Shown here in pieces: positions 1 to 8,674 of a DNA stretch of 64,000 nt. How positions within the stretch are numbered: position 1 is the stretch's first letter; each line of letters begins with the position of its first letter. Under the pieces are notes generated by a model. That model was not told the DNA's origin. It did no database searches and saw only the letters and a list, made by a program, of their open reading frames with translations. Made by a program: the position numbers and the translations under genes. This DNA is from Cryobacterium luteum (GTDB lineage Bacteria > Actinomycetota > Actinomycetes > Actinomycetales > Microbacteriaceae), in the NCBI RefSeq assembly GCF_900110125.1, contig NZ_FOCN01000001.1, positions 62,001-126,000 of the forward strand. The letters run 5' to 3'.

Positions 1-150
1 CTGGTGACCGTGGCGCTGACCCCGCCGCCGCACACCAGGGCCCGACTGCGACGGGTGGGCAACGGCATCGAGATGCTCGCTGTCGTCTCGCTGCTGCCCG
101 TACTGCTGGGCATTTTCGGCATCTACCCCGACCTGCTGGGAACGTTCTAA
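1..150 (+). CDS. eccD: EccD C-terminal fragment, type VII secretion membrane protein
   Basis: These are the last 49 codons of a gene that begins outside the window. The visible end has a basic loop (RARLRRV) and one strongly hydrophobic helix, and stops at TAA 148-150. This fits the last membrane segment of EccD, the polytopic channel subunit of ESX-like secretion systems. The call rests mainly on position: a MinD-like gene starts at the very next base and a full-length EccC follows, the usual company of EccD in actinobacteria. Another membrane protein cannot be excluded from 49 residues. Confidence 0.55.
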   Translation: MVTVALTPPPHTRARLRRVGNGIEMLAVVSLLPVLLGIFGIYPDLLGTF

Positions 151-1026
151 GTGTCACGCATCGCGTCGGCGCTGCGCTCGCTTCCGCTGGCCGTGCTGGG
201 CAGCGCGAGCGCCCGCCTGCACGACCTCACCCAAGCGGATGCGCGCATTCGCATGCCACTCACCCTCAACCGGCGCATCGGGGTGGTGCAGGTGGCCGGC
301 GGCGTCGGGGCATCCGTTGTGGCGGCGAGCATCGCCAGCATCTTCGCGCACCGCCGCACCGGTCTGGTACTCGGCGTGAACGCCTCGGCCGGTTCGCACA
401 ATATGCTCTGGCACGCCGGAGTCGGCAGCGGTGACGCCGTCGCGGGCCAGGCCGCGCCGGCGACGCCGAGTGAGACCCGGCACGCCACCGCGGGGTTGGG
501 CGTGGCACCGTCGGGCCTGATCGGGCTGGAACTGCGCGACCCGTCGCAACCGACCACTCCGGCCGCGAGCCGCACCTGGTTCGACCTGATCAACCCGCGC
601 TCGCGCTTCTTCGACCTCGTCATCACCGACTGGGGAGTACGCGGCTGGCAGATCGACCTGTCCCAGGTGGCCGTGGCCAGCCACGTCATCTGCGTCGTCA
701 CCCGGTCGGAACGCCACGCCATCGAAGAAGCGGCCGCGATCGTTCCGGCCTTGCTCGGCCGGGCCGATGCCCCCCGCATCGTGTTCGTGATCGTCGATGT
801 CGGTGGCGGGGCACGACTGACGCCCCGCCTGGGCATACTGCCGCACCTCGGCGTGCCGATCGTGCACGTGCCGTACGATGCGGCGGCCGGCGGCGCCACC
901 CCCGTGGCCAGCGAAGACCTGAGCACGGCAGCCCGCATCGCCCACGCCATCCTGGCGGGCACCATCCTGGCCGAGGCGCAGCTGACGCTGCTGCCGGGCC
1001 CCGCCCGAATCGAGGCCCGGCGATGA
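151..1026 (+). CDS. MinD-like protein of the type VII secretion locus with degenerate P-loop
   Basis: A 291-residue soluble protein. Its GTG start abuts the EccD stop, and its TGA overlaps the EccC start (ATGA), so translation is probably coupled. Residues about 46-58 (VQVAGGVGASVVA) sit where MinD/ParA ATPases have KGGVGKTT, but both lysines are absent. FDLVITDWG at about 152 resembles the following MinD strand with its Asp. MinD-like proteins (EspI type) are known in ESX loci. I infer a regulatory or scaffolding partner of EccC with weak or no ATPase activity. The family is inferred from the fold pattern only. Confidence 0.6.
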   Translation: MSRIASALRSLPLAVLGSASARLHDLTQADARIRMPLTLNRRIGVVQVAGGVGASVVAASIASIFAHRRTGLVLGVNASAGSHNMLWHAGVGSGDAVAGQAAPATPSETRHATAGLGVAPSGLIGLELRDPSQPTTPAASRTWFDLINPRSRFFDLVITDWGVRGWQIDLSQVAVASHVICVVTRSERHAIEEAAAIVPALLGRADAPRIVFVIVDVGGGARLTPRLGILPHLGVPIVHVPYDAAAGGATPVASEDLSTAARIAHAILAGTILAEAQLTLLPGPARIEARR

Positions 1027-4000
1027 CCCTGAAACTCATCCACCGTCCCACCCGGGTCACCCGGCCGTTGCGACGCCCGGAACCCGAGATCATCTCCCCG
1101 CCGCCGGCCATGCAGGACGGAGCCCAGGGTGGGCTGCCCATCCAGGCGCTCATCCCGGTGCTCGGCGCGGCGACCAGCGTGGTCATGATGGTGACGCTGC
1201 GCGGCAACGCCCTGTTCATGGTGATCGGCGCTCTCATTCTCATCGTCGCGATCGTCGGCGGCCTGGCCATGGCCCTCACCCAGCGCGGCAACGCCGCCCG
1301 CACCCGCCGCGTGCAGCGCGAACGTTACCTCGACTACCTCGAACGGCTCCGCTCCCGTATGCGCGGCCGCGGCAAGGATGTACGCGCGCTGGCATCACTG
1401 CTGAGCCCCGAACCGGCCGCCCTGATCGAGCTCGTCCGCGATCCCGGCCGCCTGTGGGAGCGCCGCCGCCAGCACGCCGATTTTCTGCGTCCCCGGCTCG
1501 GTCTGGGCGATCAGACCTGGTTCGACCTGATCATTCCGGCTGAACAGAACCCGGTGCAGCCCTTCGACCCGATTCTTGCGGGCGAAGCCGGCCAGGTCGC
1601 CCTGCACTACTCCACCCTGCGCGGTATGCCGATCGAGCTGCGGCTCGACGGGGCCGGCACCGTCGCCATCATCGGCGACCGCTCCGACACCGTGCAGGTC
1701 GCGCGTGCGCTCATGCTGCAGCTGGCGGCCCTGCACGCCCCTGACGATGTGCACCTCGCCATCGCCTACCCACCCGGCGCGGCCGGCGACTGGGCCGGCG
1801 TCGACCTGCTCCCGCACTTCGTCGACGAATCCACCTTCGACGGACCGGTTCCGGCTCGCCGTGTCGCGCCCGATATCACGGCCCTGCGCAAGGTGCTCGG
1901 CCAGGAACTCGGAGATCGGGCGCGGCTCGCCGCGACATCCAAGCGCAGCGGCAGCAACGCCGTGGTCGCCGAGAACTCCCGGCTCATCGTTTTTGTCGAC
2001 GACTACGGCCACGTGGCATCCGCCCTGCCGGTGCCCGATGCCGACCTGTCGCCGTCCGACCTGCGCATCACCATGGTGCACCTGCTCAGCGATCGGCTGC
2101 ACGAGCCGTCGGACGTGACCATCCGGGTGACGGTCGCCGACGGAAACGCCGAAATAACGGATGCCCGCGACGACGCCGACGGTCAGGTCGCGGTGCAGCG
2201 GGCCGTGCTCGACCGCATTTCCGGGGCGCTGTTCGAGACGGTCGCCCGCATGCTCACGCCGCTGCGGCTGAATCTCACCCGTCAGGACGAGGTGGAATCA
2301 GCGCGAGCCGTGGATATCGCCGAGCTACTGGAGATCGACGACATTGCCAACTTCGACACGGCATCCGCTTGGGAACAGCGTTCACCGCGTGACTTTCTGC
2401 GCGTGCCGATCGGGCTCGATGATTTCGGCGAACCGGTGCTGCTCGACCTGAAGGAATCCGCCCAGCTCGGCATGGGACCGCACGGCCTGTGCATCGGGGC
2501 GACCGGTTCGGGCAAGAGCGAACTGCTGCGCACCCTGATTCTGGCGCTCGCCCTCTCGCACGGACCCAAGGACGTGAGCATGGTGCTCGTGGACTACAAG
2601 GGCGGCGCGGCCTTCGCCCCGTTCGCCGGTCTGCCGCACGTGGCCGGCATCATCGACAACCTCGCCGATGACCCGCAGCTCACCCAGCGGGCCCGCGTGA
2701 GCATCGCCGGGGAGGTGGTGCGGCGCCAGCAGTTGCTCAAGGACGCCGACAACTCCCCCTCGATCACCCACTACCGCGAGCTGCAGGCCACCCGGCCCGA
2801 CCTGCCGGCACTGCCGCACCTGCTCATCGTGATCGACGAGTTCGGCGAGCTGCTCGCCGCCGAACCTGACTTCGTCGACCTGCTGCTGACCATTGGCCGC
2901 ATCGGGCGCTCGATCGGGGTACACCTGTTGCTCTCCAGCCAGCGCATCGAAGCCGGAAAACTGCGCGGCCTCGAAACGTACCTCTCCTATCGCGTGGGGC
3001 TGCGCACGTTCTCGGCCTCGGAAAGCTCGATCGTGCTCGACACGCCCGATGCCTTTCACCTGCCGGCCATTCCCGGCTTCGCCTATCTCAAGGTCGACAC
3101 CTCCGTGTACCGCCGGTTCCGCTCCGGCTACGTCTCCGGCGCCCTCGCCCTGGCTGAGCTGACGCCGAGCGACCTCGGCGGCGACCGGCTCGAAGCCCGC
3201 CGGCTGCCGCTGTACAACGGGCTCGGCCAGCGTGACGACTCCGAGACCGCCGAAGAGGCCCTCGCCCGACCGACGACCGGGCGCATCCTCGTTGACGCCG
3301 CCGTCGACGAACTGCGCCACGCCGACCAGGCCGTGCCGCCGATCTGGCTGTCGCCACTGCCAGAGCGGATGGCGCTCTCCCGCATCATCGCGGACGCGCC
3401 AGCGGCGAATCTGCAGGTGGCGATGGGCCTGCTCGACGAGCCCGAGAAGCAACGACAGGACCCGTGGCTGGTCGACCTCACCCGTAGCGGCGGCCACCTG
3501 GCCATCTTCGGGGCCCCGCAGACCGGGCGCAGCACCTTTCTGCGCACCATGGCCGTATCGCTGTCGCTGACCCACACGCCGCGGCAGGTCAGCGTGTACG
3601 CGATGGACTTCACCGGTTCCGGACTCACCCGGATCGACGGTTTTCCGCACGTGGGCGGCGTCGCGACCCGGTCGAATCCGGACCGGTTGCGGCGTCTACT
3701 GGAGGAACTCGCCGCCATGCTGAACGTGCGAGAACGCCTGTTCGCCGAACGCGGCATCGACTCGCTCGCCACCCTGCGCAGCCAGCACGCCGCCGGACGC
3801 ATTCCCGAGCTCGTGGCCGCCGACATCGTGTTGCTGGTCGACGGGCTCGGGGCGCTGCGCGCCGACTTCGAAGGCCTCGAACCGGCGCTCTACGACCTGC
3901 TGGCACGCGGGTCGAGCTTCGGCATGCACGTGGTCATGTCGATGACCCGCTGGAACGAGCTGCGCATGGCGCAGCAACCCCTCATCGGCACCCGCATCGA

Positions 4001-4955
4001 ACTGCGCCTGAACGACGCCATGGATTCGCAGATGGGCCGCAAACTGTCCGCCACGCTGCGGGTCGACCAGCCGGGGCGAGCGCTCACCGACTCCGGCCTG
4101 TTCGCGCAGATCGCGCTGCCGGTACTCGAAGACACCGCCGACGAGCTCATCGGTGACGAACTCGCAGCGCTCGCCGCCCGCTCGGCGCGCAGCTGGGAGG
4201 GCCCGGCGGCGGCACCGATTCGACTGCTGCCGGAGAGTTTCTCGGCCGACGAACTGCCCGACGCGATCGACTCCCCCGACGCGGTGCCGTTCGGGTTGCG
4301 CCAGGACACCATGGAACCCGCTTACCTCGACCTGGCCGCGACCGACCAGCACCTGCTGGTATTCGGTGACCACGCTTCGGGCAAGTCCACCCTGCTGCAG
4401 GGCCTGATCCAGGGCCTGACCGATCGGTACACACCCGACGAGCTCGTCATCGCGATCATGGACGTGCGGGGGGAAATCTCGGTGGCCTGCCCCGACGACT
4501 ACCTGGGCGGAGTCGCCGCATCGAGCGGCGAGGCCCGTACGCTCGCCACGGCGATCGCTGGGGAACTGACGGCGCGGCAGGCATCCGCTGACCGCACCGT
4601 GGGGCCGCGCATCGTCGTCATCGCCGACGACCTCGATATTCTCGCCTCCGGCGGCACCGAACCGCTGAACCCGCTGCTGCCGTTTTTGCCGAGCGCCCGC
4701 GAGCTGCGACTGAACGTCATCGTGACGCGTCCGGTCGCCGGCGCGACGCGGGCACTCTACGACGTCGTGCTGCAGTCGCTGCGTGACACCGGGGCCACGA
4801 GCCTGATCCTCAACGGCGAACGCTCCGAAGGGCAGATCTCACCCGGTGTGTATGCCGAGCAGCTCCCGCCAGGGCGCGGGCGTCTGGTGCGACGCGGTGA
4901 CCGGCCGCGCATCGTGCAGATCGCCCAGGCGCGCGTGCCGGTGGTGGTCTCGTGA
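1023..4955 (+). CDS. eccC: EccC, FtsK/SpoIIIE-type ATPase of type VII secretion
   Basis: A 1310-residue motor ATPase that recruits substrates and drives export through the ESX membrane complex. Two N-terminal membrane helices lie at about 41-58 and 63-85. Three P-loop ATPase domains follow: D1 with Walker A GATGSGKSE at 492-500 and Walker B LLIVIDEFGE; D2 with GAPQTGRST at 830-838, where Arg replaces the Walker lysine; D3 with GDHASGKST at 1115-1123 and VVIADDLDIL. This is the single-chain EccC form (about 1300 residues) rather than split EccCa/EccCb. The D2 change fits the known degeneracy of downstream EccC domains. Both ends overlap neighbouring genes by 4 bases. Confidence 0.95.
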   Translation: MTLKLIHRPTRVTRPLRRPEPEIISPPPAMQDGAQGGLPIQALIPVLGAATSVVMMVTLRGNALFMVIGALILIVAIVGGLAMALTQRGNAARTRRVQRERYLDYLERLRSRMRGRGKDVRALASLLSPEPAALIELVRDPGRLWERRRQHADFLRPRLGLGDQTWFDLIIPAEQNPVQPFDPILAGEAGQVALHYSTLRGMPIELRLDGAGTVAIIGDRSDTVQVARALMLQLAALHAPDDVHLAIAYPPGAAGDWAGVDLLPHFVDESTFDGPVPARRVAPDITALRKVLGQELGDRARLAATSKRSGSNAVVAENSRLIVFVDDYGHVASALPVPDADLSPSDLRITMVHLLSDRLHEPSDVTIRVTVADGNAEITDARDDADGQVAVQRAVLDRISGALFETVARMLTPLRLNLTRQDEVESARAVDIAELLEIDDIANFDTASAWEQRSPRDFLRVPIGLDDFGEPVLLDLKESAQLGMGPHGLCIGATGSGKSELLRTLILALALSHGPKDVSMVLVDYKGGAAFAPFAGLPHVAGIIDNLADDPQLTQRARVSIAGEVVRRQQLLKDADNSPSITHYRELQATRPDLPALPHLLIVIDEFGELLAAEPDFVDLLLTIGRIGRSIGVHLLLSSQRIEAGKLRGLETYLSYRVGLRTFSASESSIVLDTPDAFHLPAIPGFAYLKVDTSVYRRFRSGYVSGALALAELTPSDLGGDRLEARRLPLYNGLGQRDDSETAEEALARPTTGRILVDAAVDELRHADQAVPPIWLSPLPERMALSRIIADAPAANLQVAMGLLDEPEKQRQDPWLVDLTRSGGHLAIFGAPQTGRSTFLRTMAVSLSLTHTPRQVSVYAMDFTGSGLTRIDGFPHVGGVATRSNPDRLRRLLEELAAMLNVRERLFAERGIDSLATLRSQHAAGRIPELVAADIVLLVDGLGALRADFEGLEPALYDLLARGSSFGMHVVMSMTRWNELRMAQQPLIGTRIELRLNDAMDSQMGRKLSATLRVDQPGRALTDSGLFAQIALPVLEDTADELIGDELAALAARSARSWEGPAAAPIRLLPESFSADELPDAIDSPDAVPFGLRQDTMEPAYLDLAATDQHLLVFGDHASGKSTLLQGLIQGLTDRYTPDELVIAIMDVRGEISVACPDDYLGGVAASSGEARTLATAIAGELTARQASADRTVGPRIVVIADDLDILASGGTEPLNPLLPFLPSARELRLNVIVTRPVAGATRALYDVVLQSLRDTGATSLILNGERSEGQISPGVYAEQLPPGRGRLVRRGDRPRIVQIAQARVPVVVS

Positions 4956-5521
4956 CCGTGCGCATCGTGCTCGCCGGCACAGCCGGCGGTGTGGGTACAA
5001 CCACCCTCACGGCACTCTTGTTCGATCGCGTCTCCACCTCGGGCGGCGTCGCCACCCTGGCCGACCACACCTCGGGCGACCTCGGCGCGCGGCTGGCCAG
5101 GGGCGACGGCTCCGCCCTGGTCGACCCCACGGTCCTGCTGCATGACCTGGGCGCGCACGCCGAGGGTGAAGGACTCGACCTGCTCGAATCACCGAGCGGT
5201 CTCGGCATCGTGGTGACGGCGAACACTCCGATCGGGCTCGCGGCCGCGCATCGTGTGCTGCAGGCAGTGCGGGCGAGGTACAGCGAGGCGGGGCTGGCGC
5301 GCACAACCGTTGTGGCCATCTCCAACGGTCGGCGCCCGGGCACTGCCGGGCTGCTCGACGCCCTCTGGTCGGAGTTTGGGCGCGAGATTCTCGTGGTGCT
5401 CGGTCACGACCCGGCCCTCGCCGGCGGCGGCCCCATCGCCGCCCACCGGCTGGACTGGCGCACTGTGACGGTGCGCGACCAGATCGTTCGCCGGCTCCGG
5501 ACCCTACCGGGCGGACTGTAG
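4952..5521 (+). CDS. Second MinD/ParA-like protein, degenerate P-loop
   Basis: A 189-residue protein whose GTG start overlaps the EccC stop (GTGA). Residues 9-17 read GTAGGVGTT, the MinD/ParA deviant Walker A layout, but both the signature lysine and the P-loop lysine are replaced (A and T). VVTANTPIGLAAAHRVL at about 87 matches the MinD segment that follows the switch. It closes the type VII operon; no WXG100 substrate gene follows before the strand switch. With the protein at 151-1026 it brackets EccC between two MinD-like proteins lacking catalytic lysines. The role is unknown; accessory to secretion is inferred. Confidence 0.65.
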   Translation: MTVRIVLAGTAGGVGTTTLTALLFDRVSTSGGVATLADHTSGDLGARLARGDGSALVDPTVLLHDLGAHAEGEGLDLLESPSGLGIVVTANTPIGLAAAHRVLQAVRARYSEAGLARTTVVAISNGRRPGTAGLLDALWSEFGREILVVLGHDPALAGGGPIAAHRLDWRTVTVRDQIVRRLRTLPGGL

Positions 5522-5622
5522 GCGGCTAGTTCGCTCGGGGCAGGCCGACTGCGGAGGTCGACCCTGTGCCGGGGTGAACTCACCGCACGCTGGATACTGT
5601 TCTGTACGGGAGTAAACCGGGG

Positions 5623-6135
5623 TCAGACGCCGGCGCGGTCGGCGAGGCCGCGCACGAAGGCGGCCTGGCCGGCGTGCTGCAGGTCGTCGGAGAGCACGCT
5701 CGCCAGACGCACGCCGACGGTGACGGCGGGGGTCCAGGACTCGTCGACGATCCGGTCGAGGTCGGCGGCGGCCAGGCTGCCCAGGTAGGCGACGGTTGCG
5801 GTGTGCACGGCGTCGTAGTAGCCGCCGAGCAGCTCGGCGTCGGCTTGCACTGCGGCGACATCGGCGGAGGTGTGTCCGTAACCGGTGGCCGTCGGCCCGA
5901 ACGGCAGGGCGAAACGGTCAGCCCAGCCCTGGTCGGCATACACCTGGGCGGTGCCGGCAAGGTCGGCGAGGTGGTCGTCCTGCACGCGGGACAGGTGCCA
6001 GGTGAGCCAGGCGATGGTGTTGGCGTCGGCATCCGCTCGAAAGGTGAGGGTGGCCACGGTGGCATCCTTCAAGGCGCGATGCAGGGTGCCCTGAATGCGG
6101 GAGAACTCTTCGATGAGCAGTTCGGACGGGGTCAT
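5623..6135 (-). CDS. DinB-family protein
   Basis: A 170-residue four-helix-bundle protein of the DinB/DUF664 type. Putative metal ligands of this fold are visible: H in TWHLSRVQDDHLADL (about 48-62) and H in DDLQHAGQAAFVRGL near the C-terminus. Members include thiol S-transferases dependent on mycothiol or bacillithiol; the substrate cannot be read here. I chose the ATG at 6135 because AAGGAGA lies just upstream and the homologous part begins there. A longer reading frame would extend into the GGGCCC palindromes. It stands alone between the secretion and molybdate operons. Confidence 0.8.
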   Translation of the reverse strand: MTPSELLIEEFSRIQGTLHRALKDATVATLTFRADADANTIAWLTWHLSRVQDDHLADLAGTAQVYADQGWADRFALPFGPTATGYGHTSADVAAVQADAELLGGYYDAVHTATVAYLGSLAAADLDRIVDESWTPAVTVGVRLASVLSDDLQHAGQAAFVRGLADRAGV

Positions 6136-6174
6136 GGGTCTCCTTGGTTGTTCCTTCACCGTACTCCCGCTTGC

Positions 6175-6244
6175 GGACGGGGCCCGGGCCCCGTCCACCG
6201 GCCCAGTCTAAAAACTTGGCCCAGGAACGGGGCCCGGGCCCCGT
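6175..6244. repeat. GGGCCC palindromic element, copy 1
   Basis: Two perfect palindromes with the same core (ACGGGGCCCGGGCCCCGT): one of 22 bp at 6175-6196 and one of 18 bp at 6227-6244. They flank a degenerate inverted repeat at about 6198-6224. The same order, palindrome plus a GGCCCAGT...ACTTGGCCCA-type repeat, recurs in better preserved form at 35978-36028. The element lies between the end of modC and the start of the DinB gene, both on the minus strand, so it may form a transcript hairpin or a DNA cruciform. Confidence 0.85.
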
Positions 6245-6333
6245 CCCTGAAAAGCTCCGAGGGGGCACCGTGCGGGGGCCCGAAGTTTCGCAAATCTCCG
6301 CGGTCGTGAACGAGACCGGCCAGTATGACGACA

Positions 6334-7563
6334 TCAGCGGTGGTACGCGCTCACCTCGGTGGCCTTGACCGAGAGCCAGACCGTTGAGCCCAGCTGCAGG
6401 CCGAGATCGGCGACCGCGGCGGGGGTGAGCTCCGCGATGATCTCGGGGTCGCCGCTCGTGCGCAGGCGCACCCCGCTGCTGCCCGGCTCGATGCCGGTCA
6501 CCCGGGCCGACCAGACGTTGCGCGGGCTCGCGTGACGCGGCTGTTCCGTCTGCACCACAACGGATGCCGGGCGAAAGACAGCTGCGGCCGACGCGTTCCC
6601 CGACCCGGGCGCGAGCGGGATTCGCGGGCTCTCGGCGGGGTCATCGAGGGCTTCGAGGGCTTCGGCGATTCCGGCGGCTTCGGGGTCATCGGAGGCTATG
6701 GCTTCAGCGGCGGGTCCGGCGGAGGCGAGGGCTGCGGCATCCGCTGGACGCACCGCGAAGGTGCGGCCGTCGGGGGCCACGATGGCTCCGTTTTGCACGG
6801 TTCCGACCACGAGGTTGACCCCGGCGAGGGCCGCGACGAACGGGTTGCGGGGGGCGGCGAGCACGGCAGCGGTCGTGCCCTCGTCGATGAGGGTGCCGTC
6901 GTGCAGCACGGCGACGCGATCCGCGAGTACGACCGCGTCGACGATGTCGTGGGTGACGATGATGGCGCTCGTTCCGGTTTCGGCGAGCTGTTCGCGAATG
7001 AGTTGGCGCATGAGCGGCGCCGTTTCGGCGTCGAGGCCGGCCATCGGTTCGTCGAGCAGCAGCACGCGCGGGCCGGCGGCGAGGGCACGGGCGAGGGCTA
7101 CGCGCTGCTGTTGTCCGCCGGAGAGCGCCCCGGGCACGCTGTCGCCGAGGCCGGTCAGGCCGACGCGGTCCAGCCAGCGGTCGGCCTGCTGTCGGGCCTG
7201 GGCAGCGTTCAGGCGGGCTTCGCCGACGCGCAGCGCGAAGGCCACGTTGGCGCGGGCGCTGAGGTGCGGAAAAAGCAGGGGCTCCTGCCCAAGCAGACCG
7301 ATGGCCCTGTTTTCGGGCGCCACGACACGCCCCGGCGCGGTGAGAACGGTGCCGTCGAGGGCGACGCTTCCGCTGGACGGGGTGGCCAGGCCGGCGAGCA
7401 GCTCGAGCACGGTCGATTTGCCGGAGCCGTTCGGGCCGAGGAGTGCGAGCACTTCGCCGGGAGCGAGCGTGAGCCGCAGATCGAGGGAGAACGAGCCGCG
7501 GGTGAGCTGCAGATTGGCCGTGAGCAGTGCGTTGGCGGCGGATTTCCAGAGGGCGGGGGTCAT
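6334..7563 (-). CDS. modC: ModC, molybdate ABC transporter ATP-binding protein
   Basis: A 409-residue ATPase that energises molybdate import. Walker A GPNGSGKST is at 43-51, signature LSGGQQQRV at 147-155, Walker B LLLDEP at 168-173 and the switch His in IIVTHD at about 205. Residues about 340-409 form a TOBE/Mop-like domain (VRLRTSGDPEIIAELT), the molybdate-sensing tail of ModC. A proline/alanine-rich linker of about 60 residues before it is longer than usual. Its ATG overlaps the stop of a repeat-containing reading frame (7560-7823) that separates it from modB. The order modA-modB-modC is standard. Confidence 0.93.
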   Translation of the reverse strand: MTPALWKSAANALLTANLQLTRGSFSLDLRLTLAPGEVLALLGPNGSGKSTVLELLAGLATPSSGSVALDGTVLTAPGRVVAPENRAIGLLGQEPLLFPHLSARANVAFALRVGEARLNAAQARQQADRWLDRVGLTGLGDSVPGALSGGQQQRVALARALAAGPRVLLLDEPMAGLDAETAPLMRQLIREQLAETGTSAIIVTHDIVDAVVLADRVAVLHDGTLIDEGTTAAVLAAPRNPFVAALAGVNLVVGTVQNGAIVAPDGRTFAVRPADAAALASAGPAAEAIASDDPEAAGIAEALEALDDPAESPRIPLAPGSGNASAAAVFRPASVVVQTEQPRHASPRNVWSARVTGIEPGSSGVRLRTSGDPEIIAELTPAAVADLGLQLGSTVWLSVKATEVSAYHR

Positions 7564-7823
7564 GAATCGCTCCGATTCCGGCCAGCGGGGCGAGCAGGAA
7601 TTAGGGTCGGTCGCGGGGTTGCGGCTCGCGTCGGTGCGGTTCTGGCCTGATGCGGACTCGCGGACCGGGCGCGGCCGGCGGCATCCGTGGCCGCCCGGGC
7701 GCGCGGGCAGAACGCGGGTCGAAGGTCGGCGCGACCGGCGGCATCCACTGCCATTCGTGTGCGCTGGCAGAACGCAGGTCGAAGGTCGGCGGGACCGGCG
7801 GCATCCACGGTGACCGGCGTCAC
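7560..7823 (-). repeat. 60-bp tandem repeat between modB and modC, open in one frame
   Basis: Two full 60-bp units lie at 7681-7740 and 7741-7800 (about 82% identical by eye), with partial units on both sides. On the minus strand the block is an open frame of 87 codons with a VDAAGRADLRPAFC-like repeat every 20 residues. Its GTG overlaps the modB stop (GTGA) and its TGA overlaps the modC ATG (ATGA). The product would be Arg/Ala/Pro-rich and resembles no family I know. It may be a translated spacer that keeps modC coupled to modB, or a repeat that grew in multiples of three. I do not call it a functional gene. Confidence 0.6.
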
Positions 7824-8674
7824 GAGAGCACGCTCGCTCGGCGGGTTCCGACCAGCACGAGGATGATCACGGCGACCGCGATCAGCAGCAGCGACAGGGC
7901 GACGGCCTGGTCGGTCGTCACACCCGAGCCGTTGAAGGCGGTGTAGATGGCGAGGGGCATGGTGCGGGTGACTCCGGTCTGGTTGCCGGCGAACAGGGCT
8001 GTTGCGCCAAATTCGCCCAGGGCGCGAGCGAAGCTCAGCACCGTTCCGGCGAGCAGCCCCGGGCCGACGAGCGGCAGGGTGATGCGGGCGAAAACGGTGC
8101 CGCGACCGGCGCCGAGGGTCGCGGCGACCCGTTCGTAGCGCACGCCCGCGGTGCGCAGGGCGCCCTCGACCGCGATCACGAGGAACGGCAGGGCCACGAA
8201 GGTCTGCGCGATGACGACGGCGGCGGTCGTGAAGGGAATGCGCAGCCCGGCCAGTTCGAGGGTGCTGCCGAGCACACCGCCGCGTCCGAGCAGGGAGAGC
8301 AGCGCGATGCCGCCGACGAGGGGCGGCAATACGAGCGGCACGGTCACGAGGGTGCGCAGCAGGCCGGCCACGCGCGGCGTCGACCGGGCGATGACGACGG
8401 CCAGCGGCACGCCGAGCAGCAGGCAGAGCACGGTTGAAACGGATGCCGTCGCGAGCGACAGTCCCAGCGGCTGCAGGGCTTCCGCCGAGAGGAGCAGGGC
8501 GGGCAGGGCGGGCCAGTCAACCTTGAGCAGGAGTCCGGCGAGCGGCAACACCAGCAGGGCCAGGCCGATGCTCGCGGGCAGGTAGAGCAGGCGCGGGATC
8601 ATGCGCGGCCGTCCGGGTTCGGGCGCTGTCCTCGCACCTTTTCTTCCCGGGCCCGGGAAGGCAGTCCAGGTCAC
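7820..8674 (-). CDS. modB: ModB, molybdate ABC transporter permease
   Basis: Inner-membrane permease with several hydrophobic helices and the ABC coupling motif near VRYERVAATLGAGRGTVFARITLP. It partners ModA and ModC. Two starts are possible. GTG at 8674 overlaps the modA stop (GTGA) and adds 24 residues encoded partly by a palindrome (8643-8660). ATG at 8602 gives MIPRLLYLP, the usual ModB beginning. I give the coupled GTG start, but the shorter form is as likely. Length is 284 or 260 residues, normal for the family. Confidence 0.92.
   Translation of the reverse strand: MTWTAFPGPGRKGARTAPEPGRPRMIPRLLYLPASIGLALLVLPLAGLLLKVDWPALPALLLSAEALQPLGLSLATASVSTVLCLLLGVPLAVVIARSTPRVAGLLRTLVTVPLVLPPLVGGIALLSLLGRGGVLGSTLELAGLRIPFTTAAVVIAQTFVALPFLVIAVEGALRTAGVRYERVAATLGAGRGTVFARITLPLVGPGLLAGTVLSFARALGEFGATALFAGNQTGVTRTMPLAIYTAFNGSGVTTDQAVALSLLLIAVAVIILVLVGTRRASVLS
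8643..8660. repeat. GGGCCC palindrome at the modA/modB junction
   Basis: A perfect 18-bp palindrome (CTTCCCGGGCCCGGGAAG) with the same CCCGGGCCCGGG core as the longer intergenic elements near 6200, 35980 and 60340. It lies between the modA stop and the conventional modB start and is read as FPGPGRK if modB starts at the coupled GTG. Confidence 0.8.

Noticed and set aside
5522-5622. Possible small gene between the secretion locus and the DinB-like gene
   Set aside because: No frame with a ribosome-binding site or coding character; about 100 bases of plain intergenic sequence.
7560-7823. 87-residue protein gene between modB and modC
   Set aside because: Repetitive Arg/Ala/Pro-rich product with no recognised relatives; listed as a repeat with coupled frame and not as a gene.
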